A DNA stretch of 34,646 bases from Synechococcales cyanobacterium bin2.concoct.b11b12b14.033 (GCA_013298875.1 JAAFJH010000014.1:1-34646), one strand, 5' to 3'; counted from the stretch's first letter, positions 16,800 to 27,067 are shown. Notes: a model not told the origin generated them from the letters alone. Translations and numbers: made by a program.

Positions 16800-17249
16800 T
16801 TATTTAGTATCTCCAATTTCAGTTAAGCCAGTATTCTCAAAAATAGCTTCTGGGTGAGCATAAAATTTAAATTCAAGCAAATTAAAAAATGGATCTTGCA
16901 AAAAGAAAGTTTTATGTTCAATAATTTTACCAATAAAGCGAGTTTTTTCCGTTTCAAAAAATATTAAGTTTTTAGTTTTAGCTCTCCCCAAAAGCTCTCC
17001 CCAATCACTTTCTTGGGTAAAAATCAAACCAAAATGTTGCGGATAAATACTTTTTGGCAAAGTCAATTCTTGTTTAGTAATATGCCCCACTAATTGATGA
17101 CCATATAAATTCAAAATTATAGACGAGGCATTCTCTCGGCCAGTTATACAGCCTAAACCTTCAATGTAAAATTCTTTAGTTTGTTCAATATTTTTAATCG
17201 GAAAAGCAGTGTGAAAAATAAATTTGGAATTTAAGCTTGAGTCGGTCAT
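16800..17249 (-). CDS. VOC-superfamily (glyoxalase/dioxygenase-like) protein
   Basis: A 149-residue protein of the vicinal-oxygen-chelate fold. The beta-alpha-beta-beta-beta pattern is visible: FHTAFPIKNIEQTKEFYIEG (residues 12-31) and FFLQDPFFNLLEFKFYAH (115-132), the latter matching the family's DPxGNxxE segment. Candidate metal ligands are His13, His72 (YPQHFGLIF) and Glu126 (LLEF), the usual positions, so it is probably a metalloenzyme acting as a dimer or two-half site. Substrate unknown; related proteins include glyoxalase I, fosfomycin-resistance enzymes and ring-cleaving dioxygenases. AGGA precedes its ATG. Co-directional with DUF2721 (16 bp) and the Nfu-like gene (2 bp). Confidence 0.85.
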   Translation of the reverse strand: MTDSSLNSKFIFHTAFPIKNIEQTKEFYIEGLGCITGRENASSIILNLYGHQLVGHITKQELTLPKSIYPQHFGLIFTQESDWGELLGRAKTKNLIFFETEKTRFIGKIIEHKTFFLQDPFFNLLEFKFYAHPEAIFENTGLTEIGDTK

Positions 17250-17265
17250 TTAAGATTTCCTATAT

Positions 17266-17712
17266 TTATAAATAATTTTTAGTTTCTAGTTTTAAAGCCT
17301 TAAGAGATAAACTAATATCTAGCAAAAAGCCAATTAAAGAGGAAATTAAAGAAACTAAACAAGAAATAAAACAAATTTCAATTAATACTTGTAAATCTAC
17401 TTTTAATACTTGCCCAGCGAACAAACTCAAAATAGTGATCGCGATGGCAAAAATACTAAAAGAAGCCAAGGAAATAACTAATCTTATCAATTTAGCTCTT
17501 TCATATAGTATTTTCATTTGAATTTTTAATTGGCTTGCTTCAAATTCTTCTTTAGAAGCTTTTATTTCTTTAACTAAAATTCTTATTCTGTCAATAGCTC
17601 GCCCAAAGCGATTAGTCATTGATAATAATAATAAACCAACCCCTGATATTAAAATTACTGGCCCCAAAGAAACTTGTAAGATTGGAAATAAATTAGTTTG
17701 ATTATCTAACAT
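17266..17712 (-). CDS. DUF2721-family membrane protein
   Basis: A 148-residue integral membrane protein. Three hydrophobic segments are visible: about 13-30 (SLGPVILISGVGLLLLSM), about 78-100 (VISLASFSIFAIAITILSLF) and about 108-134 (LQVLIEICFISCLVSLISSL). Between the first and second lies the charged segment NRFGRAIDRIRILVKEIK, the diagnostic feature of DUF2721. The family is common in cyanobacteria and proteobacteria and has no established function. It sits 5 bp downstream of gatB and 16 bp upstream of the VOC gene, so it is part of that transcript. Length is normal for the family. Confidence 0.85.
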   Translation of the reverse strand: MLDNQTNLFPILQVSLGPVILISGVGLLLLSMTNRFGRAIDRIRILVKEIKASKEEFEASQLKIQMKILYERAKLIRLVISLASFSIFAIAITILSLFAGQVLKVDLQVLIEICFISCLVSLISSLIGFLLDISLSLKALKLETKNYL

Positions 17713-17717
17713 TGCTC

Positions 17718-19178
17718 TTAAACTTCTTTAATAAGTTCATCCAAAAGCTTATTGACCAAAGGCGGAGAGGCTTTTCCTTTAAACTTTTTCATGGCTTGCC
17801 CAACAAAGAAAGATCTCATTTTATCTTTACCTTCTTTTAATTCCTTGAATTGTCCAGCAAATTCTTCCGTTAAAGCTTTTATTTCGCTTAATATGGCACC
17901 TTCATCCGAAATTTGTTTTAAGCCTTTTTGTTCACAAATCTCGCTAGGACTTAAATCTGAAATGAATAATTCGGATAATAAATCTTTTTTGGCACTACTT
18001 TCACTAATCAAACCAGCTTCAACAATTTTTAAAGTTTCGGCTAAAACACTTGGTTTTAATTTTGTCTCAAAAAAGCCTAATTTTTCTTCTTTTAGGTAAG
18101 CAGCAATCGGTCCATTAAGCCAGCCAGCTATTTTTTTCGGATTATCAAATAATTGGGTGCATTGATCAAAGAAAAGCCCTCTTTCATAATCTTCGACTAA
18201 TATATAAGCTTCTTCCGAGTTTAAATTATATTTGTTTAAATAAATATCTCTTTTCTGGGCAGGCAATAAAGGTAAGCTTGCTTTAGTATTTTCGATTTGT
18301 TCAGCTTTTAAAATAATTGGCTTTAAGTCTGGCTCAGGGAAATACCGATAATCATTAGCTTCTTCTTTGCTTCTCATCGAAAAAGTACAGCCTTTATTTT
18401 CTTCCCACAAACGGGTTTCCTGGACAATTTTGCCGCCTTCTTCAAGGATTTCACCTTGTCTTTCAATTTCATATTCAATGGCTCTTAAAATTGAACGAAA
18501 GCTATTGACATTTTTAATTTCGGCTCGGGTGCCTAATTTATCTGAACCTTTTGGTTTAAGACTGATATTGATATCGCAACGCATACTCCCTTCTTCAAGG
18601 TTGCCATCACAAACATCACAGTAAATCAATAAAAGCCTCAATTCCTGCACATAAAGCTTAGCTTGCTCAGCCGTAAAAATATCTGGTTCACTAACTATTT
18701 CAATTAAAGGTGTGCCAGCTCTATTAATATCTACCAAGGAATAAGCTGAACCATGCAGTCTGTCAGCTCCGGCATGCACTAATTTACCCGCATCTTCTTC
18801 CATATGTACCCGCCGAATGCGTGGACTAGTTCCGTCAGGTAATTTCAAAGTTCCCCACTCAGCAATTGGCAAATCAAATTGAGAAATCTGATAACCTTTG
18901 GGCAGGTCGGGGTAAAAGTATTGTTTACGGTCAAATTTGGATTCTAAATTAATTTGGCAGTTTAAGGCTAAGGCGGCTTTCAAGGCTAAATTTAAAGCAT
19001 TTTCATTTAAAACTGGCAAAACGCCTGGGAGGCCGAGGCAAATTGGGCAAACATTACTATTTTGGTCGGTTCCAAACTCAGTTGAGCAAGCACAAAATAA
19101 TTTAGTTTTGGTTTTTAGCTGGGCATGAACTTCTAAACCAATTACTAATTCATATTTATCAAGAATTGATGAGGACAT
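17718..19178 (-). CDS. gatB: aspartyl/glutamyl-tRNA amidotransferase subunit B
   Basis: The kinase/transamidation subunit of GatCAB, which converts mischarged Glu-tRNA-Gln (and often Asp-tRNA-Asn) to the amide using ammonia from GatA. 486 residues, normal length. Visible: YELVIGLEVHAQLKTKTKLF at the N-terminus, four cysteines (29, 31, 44, 47 in CAC...CPIC) of the GatB zinc site, DLPKGYQISQFDLP, RVHMEEDAGK (acidic residues for Mg-ATP) and EGSMRCDINIS, then the C-terminal helical YqeY-like tail ending LVNKLLDELIKEV. No Shine-Dalgarno precedes ATG 19178. It heads a tight cluster with the DUF2721, VOC and Nfu-like genes. gatA and gatC are not in the window. Confidence 0.97.
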   Translation of the reverse strand: MSSSILDKYELVIGLEVHAQLKTKTKLFCACSTEFGTDQNSNVCPICLGLPGVLPVLNENALNLALKAALALNCQINLESKFDRKQYFYPDLPKGYQISQFDLPIAEWGTLKLPDGTSPRIRRVHMEEDAGKLVHAGADRLHGSAYSLVDINRAGTPLIEIVSEPDIFTAEQAKLYVQELRLLLIYCDVCDGNLEEGSMRCDINISLKPKGSDKLGTRAEIKNVNSFRSILRAIEYEIERQGEILEEGGKIVQETRLWEENKGCTFSMRSKEEANDYRYFPEPDLKPIILKAEQIENTKASLPLLPAQKRDIYLNKYNLNSEEAYILVEDYERGLFFDQCTQLFDNPKKIAGWLNGPIAAYLKEEKLGFFETKLKPSVLAETLKIVEAGLISESSAKKDLLSELFISDLSPSEICEQKGLKQISDEGAILSEIKALTEEFAGQFKELKEGKDKMRSFFVGQAMKKFKGKASPPLVNKLLDELIKEV

Positions 19179-19186
19179 ATTATTAA

Positions 19187-19549
19187 TTAAGTTTTAAAAA
19201 AAACAATTTTATCAAAATCATTGAGTTTTAATTTTATAATTTCACATACTTTTTTATTTATTTCTTTTCCTAAGCTTTTTCTGATGACAACATTCAAAGC
19301 AGCAAATTTGTCTTGAGTTACCTCAACTTCTCCTTATACTTGCTGCTCAGTTGTCCACTTTTATTCTTTTTATTCTTACGTTTCTTTTATTTGTTTTGAA
19401 TAGCTGGATAGAGTTTTGGCTTGAGTACCGCTTCCATATACTCTACATTTCCCATGACTAGTGTATTCAACTTGTTTTGACTTAATTTCTTTTATTAATT
19501 CTTCTAACTTTAGATTATTACTGCCTAAATCTAGTTCGGGGAAAAAACT
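19187..19549 (-). pseudogene. decayed coding region of unknown family upstream of gatB
   Basis: This 405-bp spacer contains no intact gene but shows protein-like sequence broken by frame changes on the minus strand. Segment 1 (19549-19379) reads ELDLGSNNLKLEELIKEIKS and ends HGKCRVYGSGTQAKTLSSYS plus a short tail before a stop. Segment 2 (19380-19321), in another frame, reads RKNKKNKSGQLSSKYKEKLR. Segment 3 (19333-19190), back in the first frame, reads TQDKFAALNVVIRKSLGKEI and ends at TAA 19187. No start codon opens segment 1; an in-frame TGA lies just before it at 19552-19550. The most economical reading is a gene remnant with about two frameshifts and a lost N-terminus. I do not recognise the family. 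Confidence 0.4.
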
Positions 19550-19583
19550 TCACGGTGAATATCCAAAACTGACCCCGAGACCC

Positions 19584-20657
19584 TTATTTTTCAAGATTTT
19601 TATTTTCATTTTTATCGTCTTTCAAGCTGGCATTAGTAATTTTATTTTTGCTATTTTCTTCTTTCGGGTGAAATTTTGGAATTACTCTCTGAGACAAAGC
19701 TATAAACGAAGGAGATTCTCCTTTTTGGTCGGAAGAAATTATAATTTGTGCTCTTACCAATTCATCTTGTCCTAAATTATTAGCAGTAAATAATCTTCTT
19801 AAGCCAGGGCTAATTGTGGTTTCTTCACTGCCGTTTCCTTCTACTGGTCGGCGTATTGCCATAATTTCTGCTTCCGATTTAGCATCTTTCGCTTTTGAGG
19901 TTTCTGAATCTGGAAAGTCGGTTAATAAAACTTTATCCAGAATTGCTTCTCCTTTTGTACCAGAGGGTAAATCATATTTCAACTGAGCAATATAATTATC
20001 ATTTTCTTCAATATAACCAGGAATTATTAAACGAATTTTGCCAGTTTTTAATAAATTGCCGGCCTTTTCGCCATAATATTTCCACATTTGTTCAGACAAA
20101 ATTTCTTCCGAACTAATTTTCCAGGTATTGCCCACTTTTTTTAAAGTTGTAATTCCTTGCACCCATGATAAAAACTTAGGAGCAGCACCAATATTTTTGG
20201 CATTTTCGCCTTGCCCAGTTGCACTAGTAAATTCATTGAGGGTAATAGTTGCATAATCTCCACAAACCTGAATACTGGCTGGGTTAGATTGAATTTTAGC
20301 ATCTTTATATTCAAGCCAAAAAGTACTTAGATTTTCTTTGATTTTTTTCATGTCAAAACCATCTTTACTTTTAAAATCAGGGGCATAAAACTTTATTAAG
20401 TCTTCCGCATTATGATTATTCCAAGTTTTTTGGGCGGAAGTTAAAATATTACTAATTTCTTCAAAGTCTTCTTCCTGGCCAGGACAACCTAAAAATACAA
20501 ATTCTTGTTTAGCATTAATATTAGAAATTTTACTTTTGCTTTTATTATAATTTTTATTTGTTTTAGCGTCGATTGGGTGAATTGGTGAAACTAAAAGCTG
20601 CCCAAAAAAGCCTAAAATAATTAAAAAGCTATAATTTATTTTTATTTTTACTTTCAT
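19584..20657 (-). CDS. secreted protein with NTF2/SnoaL-like domain
   Basis: A 357-residue exported protein. The signal peptide spans about residues 1-31 (basic n-region KVKIK, core FLIILGFFGQLLV). Residues 60-190 resemble the NTF2-like/SnoaL fold: a first helix EISNILTSAQKTWNNHNAED, then LIKFYAPDF and a closing strand VGNTWKISSEEIL, as in DUF4440-type proteins. Residues 205-330 contain a second beta-rich segment (LIIPGYIEENDNYIAQLKYD...RAQIIISSDQKGE). The C-terminus is Lys/Asn/Glu-rich and probably disordered. No catalytic residues can be assigned. Its start codon is separated from that of ybeY, on the other strand, by one nucleotide, so its promoter must lie inside ybeY unless one of the starts is wrong. 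Confidence 0.7.
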   Translation of the reverse strand: MKVKIKINYSFLIILGFFGQLLVSPIHPIDAKTNKNYNKSKSKISNINAKQEFVFLGCPGQEEDFEEISNILTSAQKTWNNHNAEDLIKFYAPDFKSKDGFDMKKIKENLSTFWLEYKDAKIQSNPASIQVCGDYATITLNEFTSATGQGENAKNIGAAPKFLSWVQGITTLKKVGNTWKISSEEILSEQMWKYYGEKAGNLLKTGKIRLIIPGYIEENDNYIAQLKYDLPSGTKGEAILDKVLLTDFPDSETSKAKDAKSEAEIMAIRRPVEGNGSEETTISPGLRRLFTANNLGQDELVRAQIIISSDQKGESPSFIALSQRVIPKFHPKEENSKNKITNASLKDDKNENKNLEK

Positions 20658-20658
20658 A

Positions 20659-21147
20659 ATGATTAATTTAAATTTGATTAGCGGAATAAAATGTCATGCA
20701 AGAAGCAGGATTTTACCCAAAAAATGGTGGGAATACAATGTAGAAAACTTAGCATTAATTACCTTAGAAACTCAAACAAAATTCACTCTAAAACCAAAAA
20801 CTCTTTCTTTTGATTTACAAATAATTAAAAGCTCTGAAATGCAAAAGATAAATTTTGAATATCGAAAAATAAATAAAATAACTGATGTTTTATCTTTTCC
20901 CGCTTGGGATCAAAGTTTTCCTCATTTTAATTTGCAATTTATTTCACTAGGTGATATTTTCATTTGTCAAAATAAAATCGAAGAGCAAGCTTATGAATAT
21001 GGACACTCAATCGAAAGAGAAGCTGCTTTTCTATTTGTACATGGATTTTTACACTTACTTGGCTATGACCATGAAACCTCGGCCGAAGAAAAAGAAATGT
21101 TTGGCTTGCAAAAGCTAATTTTGGAAGAAGCTGATTTCAAAAAATAA
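20659..21147 (+). CDS. ybeY: YbeY endoribonuclease / rRNA maturation factor
   Basis: A zinc-dependent single-strand RNase involved in 16S rRNA 3-prime end maturation and ribosome quality control. At 162 residues it is typical in length. The three-histidine zinc site is complete: His128, His132 and His138 in HGFLHLLGYDHE. The conserved mid-protein segment NFEYRKINKITDVLSFP (65-81) corresponds to the family's N-x-x-Y-R-x-x-x-x-x-TDVLSFP. LGDIFIC (97-103) matches the usual LGDI strand. The ATG at 20659 gives the expected N-terminal beta strand (INLNLISGIK). No Shine-Dalgarno is present. Its stop is 4 bp from the convergent DUF456-like gene. Confidence 0.95.
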   Translation: MINLNLISGIKCHARSRILPKKWWEYNVENLALITLETQTKFTLKPKTLSFDLQIIKSSEMQKINFEYRKINKITDVLSFPAWDQSFPHFNLQFISLGDIFICQNKIEEQAYEYGHSIEREAAFLFVHGFLHLLGYDHETSAEEKEMFGLQKLILEEADFKK

Positions 21148-21151
21148 AAAC

Positions 21152-21643
21152 TTAAAACAAAGCTAAAAATAAAGTTAAAATTAACATACTCAAAACAGCT
21201 CCCACTTCAATTACCAGTCCTAAAAAGGAATCAAAAGTGATTGACAAAGCTAATTGAATTTTTTCTTGGTTAATATTATCCGAACCATCTACGCATAAAG
21301 CCAATAAAGCACCTGCAAAAACCCCAATTAAAGCTCCCAAAAATGGAATGGGAATAAATATTGCTCCTAGCAGGCTTCCGACAATTGGCATCCAGGAGTT
21401 TTTTTCTAAAGTATCTTTGCTACCTTTAGCTGTCATCACAAAACCGCTTAAAATAGCAATTAACCATAAAATTCCAAAAGCAATCAACCAATTCCAGTGA
21501 AACCAATGCCAGGCTACATTCAAACAAATAATGCCCGCTATGGTTAAAGTGCTAGATGAAAAAAATTGATAAATTAAACTTAAAAAGCCGCTTAAAATTA
21601 AAAGCCCACCGCAAATTGTTAGAACAAGATTTAATTCGCTCAT
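21152..21643 (-). CDS. DUF456-like small integral membrane protein
   Basis: A 163-residue hydrophobic protein with about four to five membrane helices (about 6-26, 33-47, 51-70, 86-118 as a Gly/Pro hairpin pair, 140-162). The central segment MPIVGSLLGAIFIPIPFLGA followed by LIGVFAGALL has the G-x-x-x-G-x-x-x-x-P-x-P glycine-rich repeats typical of DUF456. No function is established for that family. It converges with ybeY (4 bp) and lies downstream of tRNA-Pro on the same strand, 23 bp after the tRNA 3-prime end, so the tRNA transcript could continue into it. The family assignment is moderately sure. Confidence 0.65.
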   Translation of the reverse strand: MSELNLVLTICGGLLILSGFLSLIYQFFSSSTLTIAGIICLNVAWHWFHWNWLIAFGILWLIAILSGFVMTAKGSKDTLEKNSWMPIVGSLLGAIFIPIPFLGALIGVFAGALLALCVDGSDNINQEKIQLALSITFDSFLGLVIEVGAVLSMLILTLFLALF

Positions 21644-21666
21644 TTATTTTTTATTTAATTTAAATA

Positions 21667-21740
21667 TCGGGATGAGAGGATTCGAACCTCCGACCCTCTG
21701 CTCCCAAAGCAGATGCTCTACCAAGCTGAGCCACATCCCG
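21667..21740 (-). tRNA. tRNA-Pro (anticodon TGG)
   Basis: Read on the minus strand, a 74-nt cloverleaf is visible: acceptor stem CGGGATG pairing with CATCCCG, D-arm around GGCTCAGCTTGGTAGAGC, anticodon stem-loop TCTGC-TTTGGGA-GCAGA with anticodon TGG, and T-arm GGAGG-TTCGAAT-CCTCT. The discriminator base is A and no CCA is encoded. TATAAT at 21764-21759 (minus strand), 19 nt upstream of the 5-prime end, is a likely -10 box. Confidence 0.97.
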
Positions 21741-21860
21741 AAAAATTAATACTATTAAATTATAAACAGAAAACGCTTGGAAATATCACTTTCGAGAATA
21801 AATAAATAAAAATTTACTGTTATGATCGTTTTATCTAGTATTTCTTTCAATTTTTAAATA

Positions 21861-22205
21861 ATGCCAGAATCCACTTTCAAAGAGCTAAGCCCTCTTCAAG
21901 TTTCCGAAATTATTGACAATAAGCTTGACAATATAAAATTATTGGATGTACGTGAATTACATGAATATGAACATTGTCATTTATCTAAGTCTATACATTG
22001 TCCGCTGAGCGAATTTCCTCAATGTTTAGAAAAATTAAACTTAAATGATAAAAGCGAAAAAATTATAATTTATTGTCATCATGGAGTTAGAAGTGCGAAA
22101 GCTGTGATGTATTTGATGGAAAATAATTTTGATAATGTTTATAATTTAACCGGTGGAATTGATGCTTGGTCACTTGAAGTAGACCAGAATATGCCTCGTT
22201 ATTAA
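21861..22205 (+). CDS. single-domain rhodanese-like protein
   Basis: A 114-residue rhodanese (sulfurtransferase) domain. The active-site loop YCHHGVRSA carries the catalytic Cys72, and the six-residue loop C-HHGVR-S is typical of sulfur-transferring rhodaneses rather than Cdc25-type phosphatases. Other family marks are LLDVRELHEYEHCHL near residues 28-41 (the DVRE motif) and NLTGGIDAW near the end. It has no signal peptide, so it should act in the cytoplasm, probably in sulfur delivery. It is monocistronic: tRNA-Pro is divergent upstream and a 170-bp spacer separates it from gyrB. Confidence 0.93.
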   Translation: MPESTFKELSPLQVSEIIDNKLDNIKLLDVRELHEYEHCHLSKSIHCPLSEFPQCLEKLNLNDKSEKIIIYCHHGVRSAKAVMYLMENNFDNVYNLTGGIDAWSLEVDQNMPRY

Positions 22206-22314
22206 AAATTTTACATTCCTTTGTATATTTGTTCTCTAATTTCCGAATGCTCCTAGGCTAATTAGTTAAAAGAGGCTTCTTAATTTCAGGAATTAGAGCC
22301 AGAAAATGTGAATA

Positions 22315-22344
22315 TTGAGGCTTAATCTGTTAAACTAATAAAAT
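22315..22344 (+). promoter_or_regulatory. predicted gyrB promoter
   Basis: TTGAGG at 22315-22320 and TAAAAT at 22339-22344 with an 18-bp spacer, ending 31 nt before the gyrB ATG. It is a fair sigma70-type match (4/6 and 5/6). Confidence 0.4.
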
Positions 22345-22375
22345 ATTATTTTCCCTTTTTGGTTTGAAAAATTAA

Positions 22376-24370
<1,995 letters not shown>

Positions 24371-24438
24371 CTTTTTTCCAAAAATTACTCTAAAACACCT
24401 ATAATTTAGCTTTTGTATAATATAAAACTTATCAATTC

Positions 24439-25641
24439 ATGGACTTCAGCTTTTTAACATATTATTTAATGCTTCCCTTGCTTGAATTTTTCAGAGAGCT
24501 TTTGGGGAATTATGGCTGGTCTATTATTATGGTTACGATTGTCATTAAACTGGCTTTATTGCCTCTTTCTTTAAAACAAGTACAATCATCTCAAAAAATG
24601 CAAGCCCAAATGGCCAAATTAAAGCCTGAGCTTGCAAAAATTCAAGAAAAATATAATTTACGCAAAAAAAAATATGAATCTAATCCTGAAAAATTAGACG
24701 AAATTCAGCGTGAGTTTCAGGAGCAAATGACTAATCTGTATAAACAGAATGGTGCTTTAAATCCGCTGGGTGGTTGCTTACCAACTTTATTGCAATTTCC
24801 AATTTTGATTGCTTTATACTGGACATTTAGTGGCCCACCTTTTCAGCCAAGTATTTTATTTACATCACTCAAAGCTACTAATCAGGTTTCAACCAAATCT
24901 CCCAAAGCTATAAAATATGTTAAGTCTGCCGATGCAAATTTTATTGATGCCAAAGGTCAAATCAGCCGCCTTAAGCTAGAAACCAATATACCTGAACAAT
25001 TAGTAGTTGGTGAAACTTATGAATTAAAAGTCAATAAAGTTTTAGGCAAAGGCAAAATTGAAGCTGGCCAGTGGAGGCTTTTAACCAAAGATCAAAATGC
25101 ACATGCTGCGGCTTTCAAAGGTGAAAAAGATTGGGCTAAAAATATTATTGAATTCAATCCATCGTCAGATAATCCAAATACAGCCACTATTAAAGCTTTA
25201 AAAGAAACCGATAAATTTTCCATTCAATATTTTATTGAGGAACAAAGAGGACATGAAAGATTTTTATTCATTGAAGATTTAGGCCGCCTAGGAATTTTAA
25301 ATGCCACCACTCATAAGCCTAACTGGGATATTTGTATTTTAATTGTTTTAATGGGAGCTAGTTTTTGGGTTTCTAATAAATCAATGATGCAAAGTTCTCC
25401 GCAAATGCCTTCACTGGATGACTCTCAGCAAGAAGTGCAAAAGCAAATGCAAAATTTAATGCCAATTATGTTTTTAGGTATGATGGCTTTTTTACCAATT
25501 CCAGCAGGGGTTTTCTTATACTTCATTGCCAGTAATATTATTCAATTATTACAAACCTTTTTAGTGCAAAAGCTAATTCCCATCAAATCAACTGATAATG
25601 CTAATGAGCCAGTTCAAATTGAGAAAAGCTCTGTTTCATAA
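24439..25641 (+). CDS. yidC: YidC/Oxa1 membrane protein insertase, cyanobacterial type
   Basis: Inserts membrane proteins alone or with SecYEG. 400 residues. The N-terminus MDFSFLTYYLMLPLLEFF followed by NYGWSIIMVTIVIKLALLPL resembles cyanobacterial YidC, which begins MDFG with no long N-terminal periplasmic domain. The charged coiled-coil loop LKPELAKIQEKYNLRKKKYE (about 75-100) and the conserved NPLGGCLPTLLQFPILIALY (about 111-130) are diagnostic. A ~150-residue insertion (about 140-290) predicted to face outside separates the first two helices from the last three (WDICILIVLMGASFW, LMPIMFLGMMAFLPIPAGVF, and one near 365). TATAAT boxes at 24400-24405 and 24416-24421 lie very close to the ATG, so the mRNA leader may be short. 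Confidence 0.94.
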   Translation: MDFSFLTYYLMLPLLEFFRELLGNYGWSIIMVTIVIKLALLPLSLKQVQSSQKMQAQMAKLKPELAKIQEKYNLRKKKYESNPEKLDEIQREFQEQMTNLYKQNGALNPLGGCLPTLLQFPILIALYWTFSGPPFQPSILFTSLKATNQVSTKSPKAIKYVKSADANFIDAKGQISRLKLETNIPEQLVVGETYELKVNKVLGKGKIEAGQWRLLTKDQNAHAAAFKGEKDWAKNIIEFNPSSDNPNTATIKALKETDKFSIQYFIEEQRGHERFLFIEDLGRLGILNATTHKPNWDICILIVLMGASFWVSNKSMMQSSPQMPSLDDSQQEVQKQMQNLMPIMFLGMMAFLPIPAGVFLYFIASNIIQLLQTFLVQKLIPIKSTDNANEPVQIEKSSVS

Positions 25642-25686
25642 ATTAGAAAAATTTTTAAATATACTATTCATTCATTTAATTATAAT

Positions 25687-25715
25687 TTGTCAATATTAAA
25701 GCTATAGTTTATACT
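25687..25715 (+). promoter_or_regulatory. strong predicted sigma70-type promoter of the membrane orphan
   Basis: TTGTCA at 25687-25692 (5 of 6) and TATACT at 25710-25715 (5 of 6) are separated by the ideal 17 bp. The expected start near 25722 gives a leader of about 42 nt to ATG 25764. It is the best promoter match noticed in the window, and it indicates that the gene after yidC has its own transcript. Confidence 0.55.
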
Positions 25716-25763
25716 TTTATTAAGGCTTAATGTTTTGTTAATTTTTACAATTTTAATTAATAA

Positions 25764-26879
25764 ATGATTATAAAAGGTCAATCTACTCTCAAAAATTTTC
25801 ATAATAATAATAGTACTAGTAAGTTTCGAAGCTCAAAATCTTCATTACAAAGCATAAAGTATGGCTTAGCCATAGCAACTATTCCTCTTTCGGCTTTATG
25901 GGCAACTTCGGCTACTTTTTCTCATTTAAGTTCAGCTAAAGATAATCCTTTTTTAAATTCTTTGGTTTCTAATCAAAATCTTTTGGCTTCGCTTATATTT
26001 GCCGCTGTAGGAACTTCTGGCTTTTTGAGCATGTATCCATTACGTAGTATAAATTTTGCTTTAGCTTCTTTAGGCACTTTGGCTGGTTATTTTGCCGTTA
26101 ATGCCGAAGCTGACGAAGATAAAAAACATAATATTTTACAAGTTTTGGAAGCAATGGTAATTGGCTTTTTGGGTGGAGCGGCTGTTTCTAAAGCTAATGT
26201 AGCTTATAATTCTTCTAATTTAAGTTTGGAATTCTCCACTGTAAATAATTTAACTGATATAAAAAAAGGTTGGCAAAATAATTTTACAACCGAAACAAAA
26301 ATTTTAAGAGAGCAGCTTTTTAATTTACCTTCTTTAACGAAAGACTTTTTCACTGGGTCCTCAAGCGGTATTAAAAATGTGTTTTATCCAAGCTCCGAAT
26401 TTAAAAACCTAGGTAAATTAGATAGATTTAGGGGAGCGGCTACTAAATATGGCACTAATTGGTCGAGCGGAGCTTTTCAACTTACGGGAATAATGCGGCT
26501 TTTAGCTTGTGGTTTAAGTCTTTCTTCAATTTTTTTGAAAGATGATAAACAGAATAAACACTCTGAAAAAGCAGATCCTTTAGCAAATACTAGCAGTTGG
26601 TTAGTCAGTCTTAGCTTGATTCCAGCGGCTATTGCGGCTTTAAGTAAGAATAGTAAATGGGCGAATCTTCCTAATTTATTATTTAATGCTTCGGCTTTAT
26701 TAGCTATACCGGGCTTAGTTTTAAAATTAATGCCTGAAAGCTGGATTAATAATCTTTTTGGTGAAGACAAGGCCAAATCAGTTAATGATTTTATTAAAAT
26801 AGTAGGTGGTTTATTTACAAAATTATTAATTGCACTGCAAATGTTGGCTTATGCTTTATCGCAATGCCTCAAAAAATAA
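25764..26879 (+). CDS. polytopic membrane protein of unknown function, 371 residues
   Basis: Not recognised. A polar Ser/Asn/Lys-rich N-terminus (residues 1-32, NNNSTSKFRSSKSSLQS) is followed by four hydrophobic segments (about 34-52, 73-90, 96-113, 125-141). A ~95-residue soluble region comes next (about 145-235: YNSSNLSLEFSTVNNLTDIK ... TKYGTNWSSGAFQ), then four more segments (about 236-258, 274-293, 302-322, 345-368). This gives roughly eight helices arranged 4+4 around a soluble loop. No catalytic or transporter signature is seen. The gene has its own promoter and lies between yidC and the LuxR-type regulator gene. The N-terminal lead-in resembles those of the orphans at 11826-12674 and 4569-7898. 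Confidence 0.65.
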   Translation: MIIKGQSTLKNFHNNNSTSKFRSSKSSLQSIKYGLAIATIPLSALWATSATFSHLSSAKDNPFLNSLVSNQNLLASLIFAAVGTSGFLSMYPLRSINFALASLGTLAGYFAVNAEADEDKKHNILQVLEAMVIGFLGGAAVSKANVAYNSSNLSLEFSTVNNLTDIKKGWQNNFTTETKILREQLFNLPSLTKDFFTGSSSGIKNVFYPSSEFKNLGKLDRFRGAATKYGTNWSSGAFQLTGIMRLLACGLSLSSIFLKDDKQNKHSEKADPLANTSSWLVSLSLIPAAIAALSKNSKWANLPNLLFNASALLAIPGLVLKLMPESWINNLFGEDKAKSVNDFIKIVGGLFTKLLIALQMLAYALSQCLKK

Positions 26880-27061
26880 AGTTTAGCTTTTTTATCAGGG
26901 GTGTCAAACATTAAAACTGGCATCAAGATTCAAATAAATACGTCAAATACCTTAACTCAGATTAAAAAATATTAATTCTCGCTATTTAAACTAGCCTAAG
27001 TGGCATAAAAAATTTGTTATCAAAAGGAAAGGGCTATTCCTATAAATAACAATAAATTCTC

Positions 27062-27067
27062 GGAGGG
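27062..27067 (+). promoter_or_regulatory. strong Shine-Dalgarno for a TTG start
   Basis: GGAGGG lies 7 nt before TTG 27075 and fixes the start of the LuxR-type regulator. There is no ATG in a better position. Confidence 0.65.

Noticed and set aside
19550-19552. TGA read as an amino acid (alternative genetic code)
   Set aside because: The in-frame TGA before the remnant could suggest recoding, but all intact core genes in the window are uninterrupted under the standard bacterial code, and the remnant also has TAA stops.
19461-19775. Plus-strand open frame of about 100 codons between gatB and ybeY
   Set aside because: It overlaps the secreted NTF2-like gene on the other strand and the gene remnant. 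Its product is Phe/Ile-rich low-complexity sequence without domain features.
22206-22375. Replication origin near gyrB
   Set aside because: gyrB often lies near the origin, but I saw no cluster of DnaA boxes in the spacer and no dnaA, dnaN or recF beside it.
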